DNA of 64,000 nt from Sarcocystis neurona. Lineage: Eukaryota; Apicomplexa; Conoidasida; Eucoccidiorida; Sarcocystidae. The notes under the pieces were generated by a model. It was not told the DNA's origin. It made no database searches and saw only the letters and a list, made by a program, of their open reading frames with translations. Below, piece after piece: positions 43,441 to 56,956 of the stretch. Location of the stretch: NCBI GenBank assembly GCA_000727475.1, contig KL647306.1:1437609-1501608 (forward strand). The letters are read 5' to 3'. The translations under genes were made by a program, and so were the position numbers. Position 1 is the stretch's first letter. Every line of letters starts with the position of its first letter.

Positions 43441-43837
43441 ATGGCTGCAGTGGGCGTAGTTTCCTCTCTGCTTGGCGAGAAATCCACTTCTGCGGCCCCT
43501 TCGGACGACAGTTCGGATCTTCTTCCTTCACGCGGGCGAGCCTCACGCGCAGTAAGGAGAGCGACCGAGTGCGCCGCCCAGTGCGCTGTCGAGGCGCTGT
43601 CTACAGTGCGGTCCGATCGTCAAACTCAAATTAGAATTTAGAAGTAGAATTTTGGGTGAAAACTCATTTTCTCAGGATGTTCCTCCCCTCGTCCTGGCAG
43701 ATCTTGCGCCACGTACGCCTGAGATCCTGTTGCTTCGCGTTCCATTTCGCGGCTGCGAGAGGAACGCGGGAGAGCCGCCGCGCCGGTTGAGCCCGGGAGC
43801 GCCGACGTCCTGGTACAAGGCGTTTGCCTTCCCCTAG
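43441..43837 (+). CDS. Possible two-exon small protein (90 residues), unknown
   Basis: The proposed exon 1 runs from the ATG at 43,441 to 43,551 (37 codons, ending at a strong GTAAGG donor in phase 0). Exon 2 runs from 43,676, after ATTTTCTCAG, to the TAG at 43,835-43,837. The join is in frame and gives a protein with SSLLGEKSTSAAPSDDSS near the start and ADLAPRTPEILLLRVPF in the middle. The intron would be 124 bp. The frame is also open upstream of the ATG to 42,982, so the start is uncertain. No domain is recognised. Chance is a real alternative for a gene this small. Confidence 0.3.
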
Positions 43838-45407
43838 CGTTCCCCCGTTTTCCACCAGATGAGCGCTAGCGCAGATGTTGAACAAGCAGACCGCCCCTCC
43901 CCTGTCTTTGTCGTGTTCTGCGTCTGGCGTTACCACCTGTGCCTCTCGTGAGATCTCCAGCAGGCGGTAGTTTGTTGCCGTCTTGCCCGTGGTTGGCCCA
44001 GGCGGCGTGTCCTGGGGTTTGCTACCAGTGCGCAGGACGGCTGCGTAGAGGAGCGAACGGCGTCTTGGCTGATTTCGCGGTGCCTTGAGGGTGGGAAGAC
44101 AACCGCCGCAGACGCGAACCTGTCCACACACACGCACACACACTTAGTGATCGGTCTCCTTTTCAGTAGAGTTCTGGCTTTTATACGTCCTTTTCCACGT
44201 CGTTCTGCTTTTCGTTCTAGGTTTTCTGCCATGGCGTGACTTGTCGTATGAGGCCATAGGCGCGCGCAAGGGTAGTCTGCGCCGCCGCCGCTTTCACGCC
44301 AGCGCCCCCCGAAACCGCGCCTAAAACGCGCATTTTCTCTTTGGATGTTCCTGCGGTCGAAGACCAATTACGGAGAACGAGATAGTTACACACCCGCGGC
44401 AATACCCGTTCCCGAGAAGCTTGCAGCCTTGGGCCTAAACGGGTGTGTAGGCTGGTTACGCTTCATAATGTACGCATAAGGAGGACTTTCTGGGGTCTGG
44501 GAGAGAGGGCTTCACCAGCTAGATCTGAACAGCGGACATCGCAGGACAGTATCATACGGTGCATTTCAGAGTCGACCGCCGGGGCTCCACCTTCTTGAGG
44601 TTTTCGTGTCCAGCCCCTGACGTTGACTCTGGGCGACCGAATATAAAGGGACGTTTCGGGAAGAGACTTTCAAGTGCTAGATTGAGGAAGCTGGGCAGTC
44701 GAACCCCGCTTCTACAGCGGATGCAACTGTTGATCACGTCGACAGTCGCGACTGCGTCACCAAAATTGTATATGTCAGCGATATCGAAGATTGGGGATAT
44801 GCGATGAGGATCTCTGCCACAACGTACAGTCCTTCATTCCTCTTTACCAGTCATCACAGAGCATTCACCTCTTTCGGAAGAGCTGGGCTGTATCATCCGA
44901 TATTAACTAAACATCGGATAAGCCCCGAGGTGACACAGGAGGCGATATTGAGATCTGGCAACAGGAGAGTCTCAGAGCTACGCGAAAGGTTGCGTGGCAG
45001 GCTCCTGTGAGCTACGATTGGTGTACACCGTTCGCACAGTGTCTTCTTCATTTCGTTTGCAGGGTGTTGCTAATTGTTGGCAAAGCGAACTGTTATGCTG
45101 TAGTGCATCGTCTCCCCGCCTGGCACGTGGGCAGTTGCCGCTGATGTAGTTCCCGGCAATCAAGTCTCGCCTATATAGTAGAGTCAGTGAGCAGGGAGGC
45201 CATTTGATAGTACTGAATTTCCAGAAATTTTGCAAGGGCCGAGACCTGAGAAGAAACTCAGCCGTTTCCTTCAGGAAACTTTTTTCGTGCTGTAGCGCGC
45301 ATCCCGGGTGACGCGCAGAGGTTTGTAAGTATCTTGTTTTTGCACACCCGCCGTGAAATCGACTCGTTTTTATTTTGTTCGGCGGTCCAGGACACTTTCA
45401 AGCCTCC
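43838..45407. other. Region without a supportable gene
   Basis: Mixed-composition sequence. Overlapping plus-strand frames at 44,559-45,010 and minus-strand frames at 43,930-44,367 are open for 60-145 codons without recognisable motifs. The part just before 45,408 probably includes the promoter and leader of the CCCH gene. Confidence 0.4.
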
Positions 45408-48400
45408 ATGGCTACCGCTACCGCACTCTGGAGCCCCCTTTGCGCTCCTGCAGATCTTGCACGACAGAGGAGCCGCAGTGACGCTGTCAGCAGAGGCGAT
45501 AGTGTGTCATCCCGCAACGTTGGTTTACCAGGTCGCAGTGAGGACCTCTTGTGCCATGACGGAAGACGGCCGTGTGGAGAAAATCAACGCGAGAATTTCT
45601 GCAGCACACAAGACAAGGAGATGGATCGACTGTGCGGCCAGCTAGAGGAGCTGCTGAAGCGCGTAGGCGCGGTTGGACCTTCTCCATTTATACTTCGCCC
45701 ACGCGATGGAGTCACACAATTTACCAAGTCTTCAACGGATAATCGGGCTGCTTCTGATCGTACTGGCGAGCACCTTAGCCGCGGGTCGACAGGTTTCGGA
45801 GCCCCTCAGCCTCCCACCTGGAGTCCATCAAAGAGGGAAATTTTGGACACCAAGTCACACAACGCAACCAACGGCAGAGGCCGAGATGGGGAGTGGCCTG
45901 CTTCTGAAGCTGCGCAGCGTAGACGAGGATCTCCGGAGGTTGACCACTTTTTTAAAGTAAGAATTCCGTATTCTGCCAAAAACGACACCTACGCCGCAAC
46001 GAGTTACGGTAACCAAAAGCATCCAAAAACGTTACAAGAGAATAGCTTATTCAGGCGTGGTTTGTGTGTACGACGTGAATTCACTCACGTGACGTCCGTC
46101 GAAGGCAGCTACTTGAAAGGTCTTCTCCTGTACATACCTCAAGGGGTGAATCTGCTGTTTGCACGGTGCTCCTGCGCGTTGTCTCCCTCTTGAATACAAA
46201 TAGACGCGGGTTCTGAATGCGCGATGCCGGTACGTGATCCCTGCTGTTCTACAGACGAAAATATGCCCTTTCATTAAAGGTGGAGGAGTCTGCCTGCGGA
46301 ACAGCGCCTGTACTTTCGCACACAGCATGGATGAACTGCGCCCTCAGCCAAGCTTCCGCAAGACCAAGTTATGCCGATACAGCAACGTAAGTCACCATTT
46401 TAGTTTGATGACTTAAGCGTGGTTGTCCTGTGTAAGAACGCCACAAATGAAGCTAGCTTTCTGTGTCGAATCTCGACAGAACATTAGTGAAAATCCGTGC
46501 GTGCGTACATTCGTAGCTAGGAGCACGTGCTCGCTCTGCGCATTCCGTAACAGCCGTTAGCACTGCTGAAGGGGAAAAAATCACCATTGTAATGCAGTGG
46601 TGTTGTGTGCGCCTGCAAGGCACTTGTTTCCACTTCTAGTAATAAGACGCTTCATTTGTCGTTTTCACTCGATGTTTAACATTTCGCCTCTGAGACTCGC
46701 AGCTCCACTCATGTCACAGACTCCAACGACACTAGTTGTGTAATTATGTGCAAAGGTACACGCGGAGACGTAGTTTTGAGTAGACGGCTGCTCATCTTTC
46801 CATAGATGTAGGTTCTATGAGTTGTGGTAGCCAACACTCCCAGCTTGTATGCGTTTTAGTAGCGAACACGCCCAGGACCGCGGTGGTAAATCATCTTTGA
46901 TCAGCATTTCCGTCGTCCCTCGTCTTCCCTGACAGCACTCATCAATGAATATTATCCCTGTTAAACAGCAGTGGAGCTTATATCTTCGTCAGAGCGCTCA
47001 CTGTCAGTTCGAGAGCGACGATCGCGTTGTGAACTGTATGTGTCTTGTTTGAGAGTCTCGTGTGTGCCCTACACAAGCTACAGGCCTGTGTCCGCGATCT
47101 GTCAAAGCAATTTACCCTGTTTCATATTTTGCCTCTCTTGTCTGAGAGAACCGAACGCATTTGTGCAGGAATCTCCTCATCTTGTGTGAGCGACCATTCA
47201 GCGTCTCAACGCTTGTATTCATTATGTTGCGTTCATTGACGTACACACACCTGTATGTGTACGCAGGCAGGGCAAGTCTGCAGCCGCGGAGAAAACTGCA
47301 GCTTTGCCCACAGCGTGGGGGAGCTGAAGCCGCTGCAGGTGCCACCCTTCCGAAAAAAGCATCAGACAATATCGTTCCGCTCGAGCTTCGCTACGCCGGC
47401 TGCACCAGCAGCAGCCACGTACCCCGCAGCGGCAACGGTGGTGCACTCACAGATAGCAGCCGCACGAGGCGCTGCAGGTGCCCGCGCCCTGCCTGCATCA
47501 GCTGCGGCAGAACCAGGCCAAGACAGTCCATTTCTAGGGAGTGCTCCTGCTTCATCCGCAGGGCGTGGCGGGTAGGTCCACCTTCGAGTGTCCGGTAGGC
47601 CAACTATCGCAGATGGTTCATTACATACTAGGTAGTGCACTTCAATGCGAGTCCGTCACATTGCCCAGCAAATCGACACCATGCACCCCCGCACATATTA
47701 GCAGGCAATCTTGGAAATGTTACTGACGTCGTTAGCGACGCTAAACACGTTTCCGTTTAGGTTTTGCGTGTACAACTGCTGGGACAGGCCATGGGAAGAA
47801 TCAGGAAATATAACCGGTAAATGCGGCACCGCGCACAACGCCAGCGGCTGCGCGGGATCTCCCTACCAGGCGCAGCAGCAACTCTTGTATTCAGATCTAC
47901 GTCGCCTACCAGAAGCTACGCTGGAAAGCCTGCTGGCCTCAGTACAAGAGAAAGGCACAGGGTCTGCGTTATCTGCGGCTGCAGCCCCCGCCGCACGAAC
48001 AGCGCAGAAGCAGCAGCCCAGCGCTTCCCTGCGTCTCCACGGCGGGGAAACACATCTCCCCTCGCCGCCGGACCGCTATGCGTTGCCCCGGTATCTACTT
48101 CCGCGAACTCTCTCTCCAATGGCTTCAACTGCGTCACCTACGGGACGCTCTTATCCACGTGTATCCCCCAGTGCTCCTGAGTGTGCGCTGCAGCCACGGC
48201 AGCACGCACAACGCCTGCAGCAGCTGGAGGGGGTAGTAACAAGACTTCCCTGTGTGCAGCGATCAGGACGGCATCAGCCGCCTGCTGCGCGTGCGTTGGA
48301 GCCCTCCTTACAGCAGCCCAGCCGGGAAGAACAACGACGCGTGAGATTTGTCGCAGACCGCGACGTACAGGACCGGCAGCAGGTAGCAGCGACGGCATAC

Positions 48401-50227
48401 CTACCTAGGCAGGACCAGCAGTCCGGCTTCCCTGCAGCATCGGCGACACCAGCACTACCGTGCTCTTCCAAACCCCAAGAACAGCAGCATTTTGTGGCTG
48501 CTGCAGCAGCAGAACTGCGTCAGTCTGAAGACAGGTCATGGCAGAAGAAGGCCTCCTTAGCTGTGGCCGCCTTGTGGCACAACAGATGCCGCTCCCCTCT
48601 TCCCGACGTCTCGAACAACCCCAAGGCACCGACCCCAGAAAACTCTCCTGTCTCGTTAGCAGTAGAGACAGACACTTTTTGCAACCACCTGGCTACAGGT
48701 CGTGCGGTGAAGAAATCGAGAAGAGGGAAGAGGGGAGGGCGCAAGAAGCGAGGAGCGGGCCACCCAGCAGGCGGAAGCGGCGCGGAACAACAGGAGCAAT
48801 TGTACGTGGAGAAGCGTCCACATCAGGAGGATGCTGCTGGTGAAGAACAGACGATAGATCACTGCGGCTACGTCGAGAGGGCCTGTAAGAGCAGCAGTAC
48901 CTGCGGACGGTCGGATCGTTTTCTTTTCACCGAAGCAGACACCCACGAAGTCATGAAATCGCTACTTCAGCGGGGAGAGGGATCCGCTGCTTCGACCTGC
49001 TTCTCAGAAGACACTCCCTCGACAAGCGGGGTGGCCGAGAAATGCGGAGCTTCTGGAGTTGTTTCATCAGGTACTTCTGCAGAGGGAGACGCTTTCATGT
49101 ACTTTCTAGATCCGAAACAAAAAGAGGTAGCAAAGTCACTGGAAGAAGTGGTTGAAGAGAGTAATGAAGACAAACAAGGTGCGCAACTGCTCCTGGAAGC
49201 GCTGCACGCCCACGTAGCTGCTGCGGGGGAGAGTGCTGCCAGAAGCAATGACCTCGAAGTCGCAGCACCGTCGCTGCTGCTCTCTGCTGCTCCGGGTACC
49301 ACAAGTGCGTCCCCTTCATCGCTGTTAGTCACAAAGACGCTACACAGTGACAAGAATCCTACAGGAGAGGAGAAAAAACTCGCAGCCTCCTTCTCCAAGG
49401 AAGAGACCGAAACCGTGCCCGTCTGCGACCAGGTCCGGCAACTGGAGGCACCGCAGCAGATGCTGACAGAGCTACTACAAGGGGGGGAAACGCAGCACCT
49501 GCTCCTGCAGTGCATACGAGATATCATGCGCCAGACACCACCTGCGTCTTCTCCGTCAGAAATTTTGAGCACGCTGCAGCTGCTGAGTAGCAGCTTCAGC
49601 CAGGACACTGCAGTCGCTGACAATCCTGCTGCTGCTGGCGCAGCTGATAAGGCTGCAAGGAAGCGAGAAATGCGTGGAGCGGCAGCAGCAGGAGGGCAAG
49701 AGAGAGAGAGCGGTTTGGTGGAAAAAGGTTGCACTATAGGAGAGAAAACATGGTCTTCTGATGAGAGTAAATGCCCTGTGTTTCCTGCTCAAGACGGCAA
49801 AAGTATATTTTCTCCTTTTGCTGACTTTAACTTCAGCCTCGTAGAGAAAGAAAAAGAGGCGTTGAACGACCGGCGCACTGCAGCAGCAGACCTAGCCCCG
49901 GGAGCGGCTGTGGGGGCAGCAGTTGCTTCCATATTGGAGTTGTTGACGGACGAGGAGGAAGGTACCAAGACGGGCAGCGCGTTGGGACAGCAGCAGGCGT
50001 CTACGCGTTCCAGCAGCAGGTGTGGAGTGTCGCAGGAAGAGGCAGGCAGTTTATTGTTTGGAGGGCCTGCGACAGAAGCAAGCAGTGCCGTTATGCGTAG
50101 CTCTGTTGTTGGCAACAGGGCAGGAGTAGCTGCTGCAGGGGCATCAAGCGGATACGTATCTGGCTTCTTTACGCCGAATTTTCCCATAGCTGCTACCAGC
50201 TCTACCTCCTTTAGCCCCTGGGGGTGA
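45408..50227 (+). CDS. Tandem CCCH zinc-finger protein, four exons
   Basis: Exons are 45,408-45,956, 46,255-46,386, 47,267-47,571 and 47,761-50,227. Donors are GTAAGA, GTAAGT and GTAGGT; acceptors are CTACAG, ACGCAG and TTTAG. The reading phase agrees at every join and the product is about 1150 residues. Finger 1 is C187-x8-C196-x5-C202-x3-H206 (CPFIKGGGVC...CTFAH). Finger 2 is C223-x8-C232-x5-C238-x3-H242, split by intron 2 after the first cysteine. Lead-ins TKIC and FRKTKLC resemble those of tristetraprolin-type fingers, which bind single-stranded, often AU-rich, RNA and control mRNA stability or translation. The linker is 16 residues. The long C-terminal part is Gln/Ala/Ser/Glu-rich and probably disordered, ending SSTSFSPWG. 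The ATG at 45,408 (CCTCCATGG) is the first in frame after a stop, though an upstream exon is possible. Confidence 0.9.
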
Positions 50228-51418
50228 CGGTGTGGTTGGCGTACGCGAGAGAGATAAACAACTTGGGGAGAATCGTGGTATCCTACATAATTAATCAAGT
50301 GCGCATTTGTGTTTCACTATTACGAGTGCTTTTTGATTTTCCACTGTTCCACGGATGAAAAGGTACAACGAAATGCACAGGAAGTCTTCGGATCGTGTCT
50401 ACTAGCGCGTCCAGAACGTCCGCTGTAGAAGGTTGCGGTTTCTGCGATGCTAGATAACTGCAAGAGATGCATGGCTGACGCGCCGATGGCTACAGTCGAA
50501 AGCTGCCAGCAAGTCTTTTGAAATAGGTTGACTATGTCGCGTGTTAAGAAGGAGACGGAGAGTTAGGGGAACGGTAGACGCTAAGACCCGTGTCCGTATA
50601 GAGAGTTGCAAGATCAGGGGGTGGAGGGTGGACCGTGATTGTCAGAATGCTGGACAGAAGTGCACACACAGACGTGTGTATACGTTCGCGGCCGGACACC
50701 ATTTATGCAAATATATTAGTCCAAGCGCTCATAGTGCCCTCAGATAAAGAAGTGTGAATTCTGGAAACGAGGACGATCACGGGAGGCACCTCGAAGGGAG
50801 GCTTCTACATGCACACGTATACCGAAGAAGTGTTGACCTGCGCAGCAGGTGTCAAGTTACAGACGGACGCACCTTAGCGAAAAACACGCCCAGGACGGAA
50901 TTCTCTGCCGCGCCCCTATTACAACCGTGTAAAAAGGATTAGGTACGGTACTATTCTTATAAAGGCCGCTGATCAAAAAAAAGTTAACATGACCGACGCC
51001 TCCCCTAAAAGGTTCTTCACTGGTGTCCGATAAGTCTTCGTCTCTACTGTCCACTCGCGGGTTCCTCCTCCCCGTCGTTTTTCAACTGCATTGCTTAGTG
51101 CGCCATCGCCTTTGACTGCCGTGCCTCTTCCCGCCTCCTAGGGTTGGAGCGTACGTGCATAAGGTATTGACACGGTCTGAGGTGGGTTTCGGTAGTAGCG
51201 CTGTTCACTTTTCACGCTGCTATGTGTTTTTTGATGGAAGCTAGTGTGTTTTATTCCGGGGTACTGCTGCGTATACTTGTGCAGCCTGTATTCTAGAACT
51301 TTGCATTTGTCTATGCACTTTTTCGTCGACTGAGAACGGTGTTTGCCGCGAACGACGCCTCACTGGCGGAGTCCTGGGGTTACAACAGCTCACCACAACT
51401 TGGGGCCGTTGGGTTGTT

Positions 51419-51977
51419 TCAGTACGCTAAGGACGATTTTACACGTAGCCACACTAGTGCAGGGTTGTCGTGAGATAAAAGCGATTTTGTGAAAAGACTC
51501 ATACACGCAGCGAGGGACGTAAAAAGCAAGCCTTCGTTACAATAAAGACTTCCCTTCTTTGTTTTTGAAATGTCTACGTTTCGAGCAGTCGTCACATTTT
51601 TTCTGTTGGCTTGAGAGCAACACTGATTTTCCGCAGCGTTTGAATCCGCAGAGCGGGGAGTACTGGGGCAGTCTTCGCATTCAGCGGATGGGTGGCGACA
51701 GGCGAAACAATTTGAGTGAATAACTGAACACATGGTCAAAGGGATAACAGAAGAAGAGAGAAGTGCATAAAAGGATGGAGGTTACATAATCTGAAGTGGT
51801 TCCATGTGATTCGGGGGAAAGTTCTTTCGCTGGCCTACCACAGATGATGTCGAAAAATGCTGATCCCGCAGGCGTCGTTTTTCCGCGATCAGCCGCAAGC
51901 TGTGTGAGCCAGAGGGTGAGAGCGAGCTGCGATTGTCTCTTCAGTTCAGCATTGCGTACCACGTCGCGTGAGCAGTC
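51419..51977 (-). CDS. Possible two-exon gene fragment, unknown
   Basis: On the minus strand an acceptor (TTTCCAG) precedes an exon from 51,977 to 51,839 that is open in only one frame (AELKRQSQLALTLWLTQL, then AGSAFFDIIC). A GTAGGC donor follows. After a 115 bp intron with a clear pyrimidine tract and TGTTCAG, the frame resumes at 51,723 with VIHSNCFACRHPSAECEDCP, a cysteine-rich stretch, and ends at 51,419. No family is recognised; an upstream exon would be needed. Confidence 0.27.
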
Positions 51978-52574
51978 CTGGAAATTTTCAGTCGCTCAGC
52001 CTCCGAGGAGGATGATCATTGCGTAAATCGACGCTTGAGCATAGCACGCAACGCTTGGACACTGCACAGCCTGACGGGGTGACCTTTGCAGACGGAACGG
52101 CTGCAATATTTCTCAATATGGGGGGACTGCGTTTGGCTGGGCGCAGTTTTTCTCAGCTCTGAGCATACGCAGAGAAGGGCACTGTGTTACAATTTCATTT
52201 TTACCCAACTTGTTGACTTCTTGTGGGGACTCGCACGCAGTGTTTGGTTTTTCGTGCTTGTGGGTTTTTTTTTCCGAATTTACGCCAGCATCTCTCCGCA
52301 TACGCATGTAGCCATGTACTTCTATCCACTCTATGTACGTGTATGCACACAGGATCGCTATCCCTTTCCGCAGCGACAAAAAAGTTTTGTTTTCCTGCGC
52401 GCATTTGGCTTCTTTTTACTGAGTTAGCTTCTAAGATTCTGGACGTGTAACCACGCTTTTATCCTTTCAGAAAATGGATTCTTTCCGTTGGCGAATGTCA
52501 TTCCTTCGCTTGTGTTCCATTTAGTCCGTCCCGTTCGTCGACGAAACTGTCGTGACGCACGTAGTTGATGCGGA

Positions 52575-53015
52575 TCAGGGATGGCTTGACCCAGGATTCA
52601 GTAATTTAAAGGTGTCGCGCCTTGTCGCCGACATGGTTTTCGTTCTTTTCTCCAGAGGAGGTACACGGTTGCAGCATGAGGACCACACAGATCTACTCTG
52701 CTTTTTCAATACAAAAAGAGAGCGAACTTCCCTGAGGCCTTTGGCAGTGTATACGTTTATCGCAAGCACCATCATCTGTCCGGGTGAACTTTGAAACAAT
52801 GCAACACCTGCGAAGCGAGTTCCGGTTTCCGGCTTTGAAACTTTCTCTGCACTCTTTTTAAAAAGTTCCACACGTACACTACTTGCAACGACAGCTGCTT
52901 GACGAATCACCTCTTCGAGAAAGTCCAGTTTGATCTCTTCCACCGTGCTGCGGAAGTTTCTGCATACGAAACACCACCTAACACGCGGTGGACTGTTGTC
53001 TGCAGCGTTTGTCAT
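52575..53015 (-). CDS. Possible 146-residue open frame, unknown
   Basis: The ATG at 53,015 (AAGATGA) opens a frame with a helix-like stretch (VEEIKLDFLEEVIRQAAVVA, then SSVRVELFKKSAEK) near residues 25-60. The rest is less convincing. It lies upstream, on the same strand, of the exons at 51,977-51,419 and might be their 5' part, but the join could not be phased. An open frame this long can arise by chance in this much sequence. Confidence 0.25.
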   Translation of the reverse strand: MTNAADNSPPRVRWCFVCRNFRSTVEEIKLDFLEEVIRQAAVVASSVRVELFKKSAEKVSKPETGTRFAGVALFQSSPGQMMVLAINVYTAKGLREVRSLFVLKKQSRSVWSSCCNRVPPLEKRTKTMSATRRDTFKLLNPGSSHP

Positions 53016-56000
53016 CTTATCTCACAGACGTTCGGGGTTACCCCTTTGCCAGGTCACGCGTGTGTAGATGTAATTGGCTACCCACATACATGCAAATATA
53101 TATATATATATATATCTATTTGTAAACGGACGTGACACACATAGACGGACACTAAAGTTGCGTTGGGGATGTGCTTCTTCACATCTGGTTAGGTACACAC
53201 GGAGCAGTCTAGACATACTCATTCGTTACACCTTGTTCTACAATCGCGCTTGCGTTGCGACCGCGGCAGAGCTAGTTCACTAACTAGGCCTCCAGTAAAT
53301 TCCTGACGCTCACTGTCAGCTTATCTTTTTAGCAGTGTCTATCCTATCATACCCATAGTATGTCTTATGCGACGAGTATACATATGGACCCGTAGACGTA
53401 TATACAACCGTACTGAACAGTGGTCTGCGAAGTCGAAGGACGCCGCAGTGCACCAGAACTCACTTACAGGGTCTTACTTCCATCCAGTGGAACGTAGCTT
53501 CTTGCTTTCGAATCAAGGTTGAAACACTGATGCGTTCACCAGTATGCAAGGAGTGTCAGGCGGGCTTCCGCACTGTTTACCAGTGTGATTTTGCCAACTC
53601 GAACACTAGTGGAACGGGAGTCCACGTAGTGTTAAAGACTGCTACGCGAAGGGTTGTCAGACGCCTCGAACTTATAAACGCTGCTCTTTTGGTAGAGTAG
53701 TAGAACGGAAAAATTCGACACAGCTGCCGTTTCTGCAGTTACATCGAAAAGAGAGACCGACACGCGCAGACACATATACATCCATATATATATATATATA
53801 TATATATGTACGGAGAGTAGTAGACGTACATACAAATACGTACACGTGTGGATGGATTAAGCACGTGATGCATTTTCCTTCCGTGCGCTGACAACACTAC
53901 TACTGTAGAGACTGTTTTTTAGGCACGCTTTCTTCTTTTTAACAAGAAAGCGTTCCTGCAAACACAGGTAGATCGATTCGCGTGAATTACCAAAGGCTGC
54001 ATCCCTTCAGAGGTACGCGCGGGGGACACATATGGAAAGCGTATACGTGCGCATTTTAGCACAGGTGTACACAGGTATACACCCACGTAATTCTGTATAC
54101 ATATGTAGCCAATTGTGTACAGACCTGCGCGTCGGAATAGCGTGCATATACACCTACAGCGAACGCGTAAGTGTTGTTTCGCACCGACAATGGGATCAAC
54201 CTCTGCAGCGGTGCATCCTGGGCGAAAATTTTCATAAAGAAAGTAATGCTCTCAAATCATCGCAGCACGGCGAGAAGGTTTGCTCACCTTTGAATCTACG
54301 TATTCCACCTACAAGTACACGTACGCACACAATCATATGTAGATACCCATACGTAGCTTTACGCGTATTTATCTGCACGTGTCGAATTTGTGCAGGAAGA
54401 GCAGAAGACGCACTGCTGCGTCCCATCAGATGTAGTTGTCATGGCTCTACACAGAAAGCATATATGGGCATTGTAGTGTATGCGCATATATGTAGGTTCA
54501 TACGTAGTGTGTGCGTCACATGCAGTTCGCAGCAGAACACGCGTACGTGACTGTGTCCACGCGCCCACGCATATAAATCCGTAGCTAGACATTACACAGA
54601 TGAAGACATATACGCGTTCGCAGACGTACGTGTTTTTGGCGTGCCTTTCAGCACCTACGGAATCTGCACATCCGTATATTAATGCAGATGCGGCGACACG
54701 TTCAATGTAGAGAGACGGCGATGTGTGATTCTGGCATTTGTACTTTTACCTACTAATTTGTGCATTAATGCACAAATACATCTGGTGGGCGAGAGACTGC
54801 ACCTGCGTGTCGCACGAAGTTGTCTGCCAACTCGCGCCGCAGTATCGGAAGAATACGCTGTCTCAGGGGATTCTTCATGATTGAGACTTCCCTGTGAGGA
54901 GAGCATTTCGTAATCAGCACGAGCTTCTTGTCTCGACGCAGAATGTCGTTCGTTCCTTTCGACCGCCTGCGTACGATGTACCTACATACCTGCATCATAT
55001 AAGGACGTGTCGACGGCGCATGTCTGGACACGTTCCTCTGCAGGTAGACGTCATTTTCCCCTCTCTCTAGTAGATCGGTTTTTTCTGTTTACGCGTATGT
55101 GGATATATATATGCAAATGCAATTCTATATTCACGCAGATGTACATAATGTCTTGTCGGAGTACAGGCTCGACCCCGGCGCCATCTACTACAAATACGTG
55201 CACATCAATACACGTGTCTCTGTGTCTCTCTCCCTCTGTAAATACGAACATGAAAACATACACGCATTTCACAACCCAATATAAATTACCAACTGGAAGT
55301 CCTTACCTATGAGAAGGTGTGTGTACGTCAACACCTATACATACATATGTATACATATTTGCTTTCATAAAGCCGTGTCCATGTATGTTCCCGCTGTCGT
55401 TCACAGGTCTGCGCGTCATCACGCGTGTAGGTGCAGATCGATGCGTGTACCAGCAGTCGTCTGTCTACACGGGCAGCTACCCATGCATGTATCTTCATAT
55501 ATGTATGTATCTGTGTGCCGACGTGTGCGTGTGTAGACAGATGCGTCCGTATGCACACGGCTTCTTCCCCAGCTGTTTTACTGGTTCGCGTGAGCCGACA
55601 AGCAAGCTGGGCGCCTGCCTTCGCAGTTTCATCGCAGAAGGCGGGGCAGACTGCTGGAGAAAGAGTAACAGAAGCCGGCGTCATCGCGATGGGACATCGC
55701 TGCGCGCGGCTTGCGTTTCTTGTCGGGCCAGCGACGCTGCGACTCTCTTTCTACACAAATGCGAGACGTTACAGAAAAAATAGAAAGAAAGCATCTCCAC
55801 ACGCAGACAAGGCGTACACACAAGCATACCCGAATATTAACCCGTTAAGCGCCCCCAGTCCTGGAAAGGCAGCGTGATCAACAGTCAACAAGAAACGCAG
55901 TCGCATATACACGCACGCAGTTGTTTAATAGGTAGCGCTTCACGAATCGACGGTCTTTAGTATTTATCTCCTATGTGTATGAATATGTAGACACCGTTAT

Positions 56001-56924
56001 TTCCCTGACCACACGCACAGAATCGCACACAGGAGACGCCAAGGTACGCGTTTCCACGCAGTCACGCACCAGCCGCATGCGGTCGTGCAGCCGTACCAGG
56101 TCGCGCCCATTTACAGCCTTGAAGATTTATGTCGAGATAGTCTGAGATACATTCCAGCGATTTCTCTTCCTCTTTTCTCCCGCCCTCTCTATGTGTGTCT
56201 CTGTCTCTGTCTCTGTCCGTCTGCTTCTCTGTCTCTTCATCTTAGGGAGGCACACGTGACCGCCATATCCGCTCAGGTGCGAATACGCAAATGTAGATGT
56301 CCTCTGGACAGAGAGACAGAGGCATGCGCGCAAGTTGTCGCTTTTGCCGTCTCCCCTTCCGGCAGCCAGCGAGGCTCGTGTACCTTCTCTCGCCTCTCAG
56401 ACAGGTACACAACGCCGCACGTAATACGGCAGCTGCGACGACGACGGAAAACTGCTCTCTACTCATCAACATACATATGTATATATATATATATATATGT
56501 ATTTTCGCAGAAGAGAACGTGTCGGTGTCCACGCATATTTCTGCTGACAGAGAAATGGACTTGTCTGCCCGTTTGTCTGCCTATACACACACGTATTCAT
56601 ACGCCTGTTTTTGTATCACAAAAACGCACATCCTTGGGTGTGTTTCATTATATATATATATATGTACGCCTGTGGTTTTACATAAACATATGTACACACA
56701 CGTTTGAGTACGTCCACGTCTGGCTAAAAAACATATACTTCTATATACACGTGCATGTGTAGAGGTCGAAAGCATGTGTGTGCGCACAAGCGCACACACA
56801 CACACACACACACACACAGACATGCGGGTCTACGGCGCGCGGTGACAGCGCAGCAACTCCGTGGAAGTGCGTGTCTCTACGAAGGCGTTGCAATTTGATG
56901 TCCTCCATGCCCCTCATCTCTCTC

Positions 56925-56956
<32 letters not shown>

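Noticed and set aside
44559..45010. Overlapping plus-strand frames that look protein-like
   Set aside because: Frames of 60-80 codons are expected by chance in this amount of mixed sequence; no splice logic or family match.
45375..46193. Reading exon 1 of the CCCH gene as a single long frame to 46,193
   Set aside because: The GTAAGA donor at 45,957 and the phase-matched acceptor before the first zinc finger show that the frame beyond 45,956 is intron.
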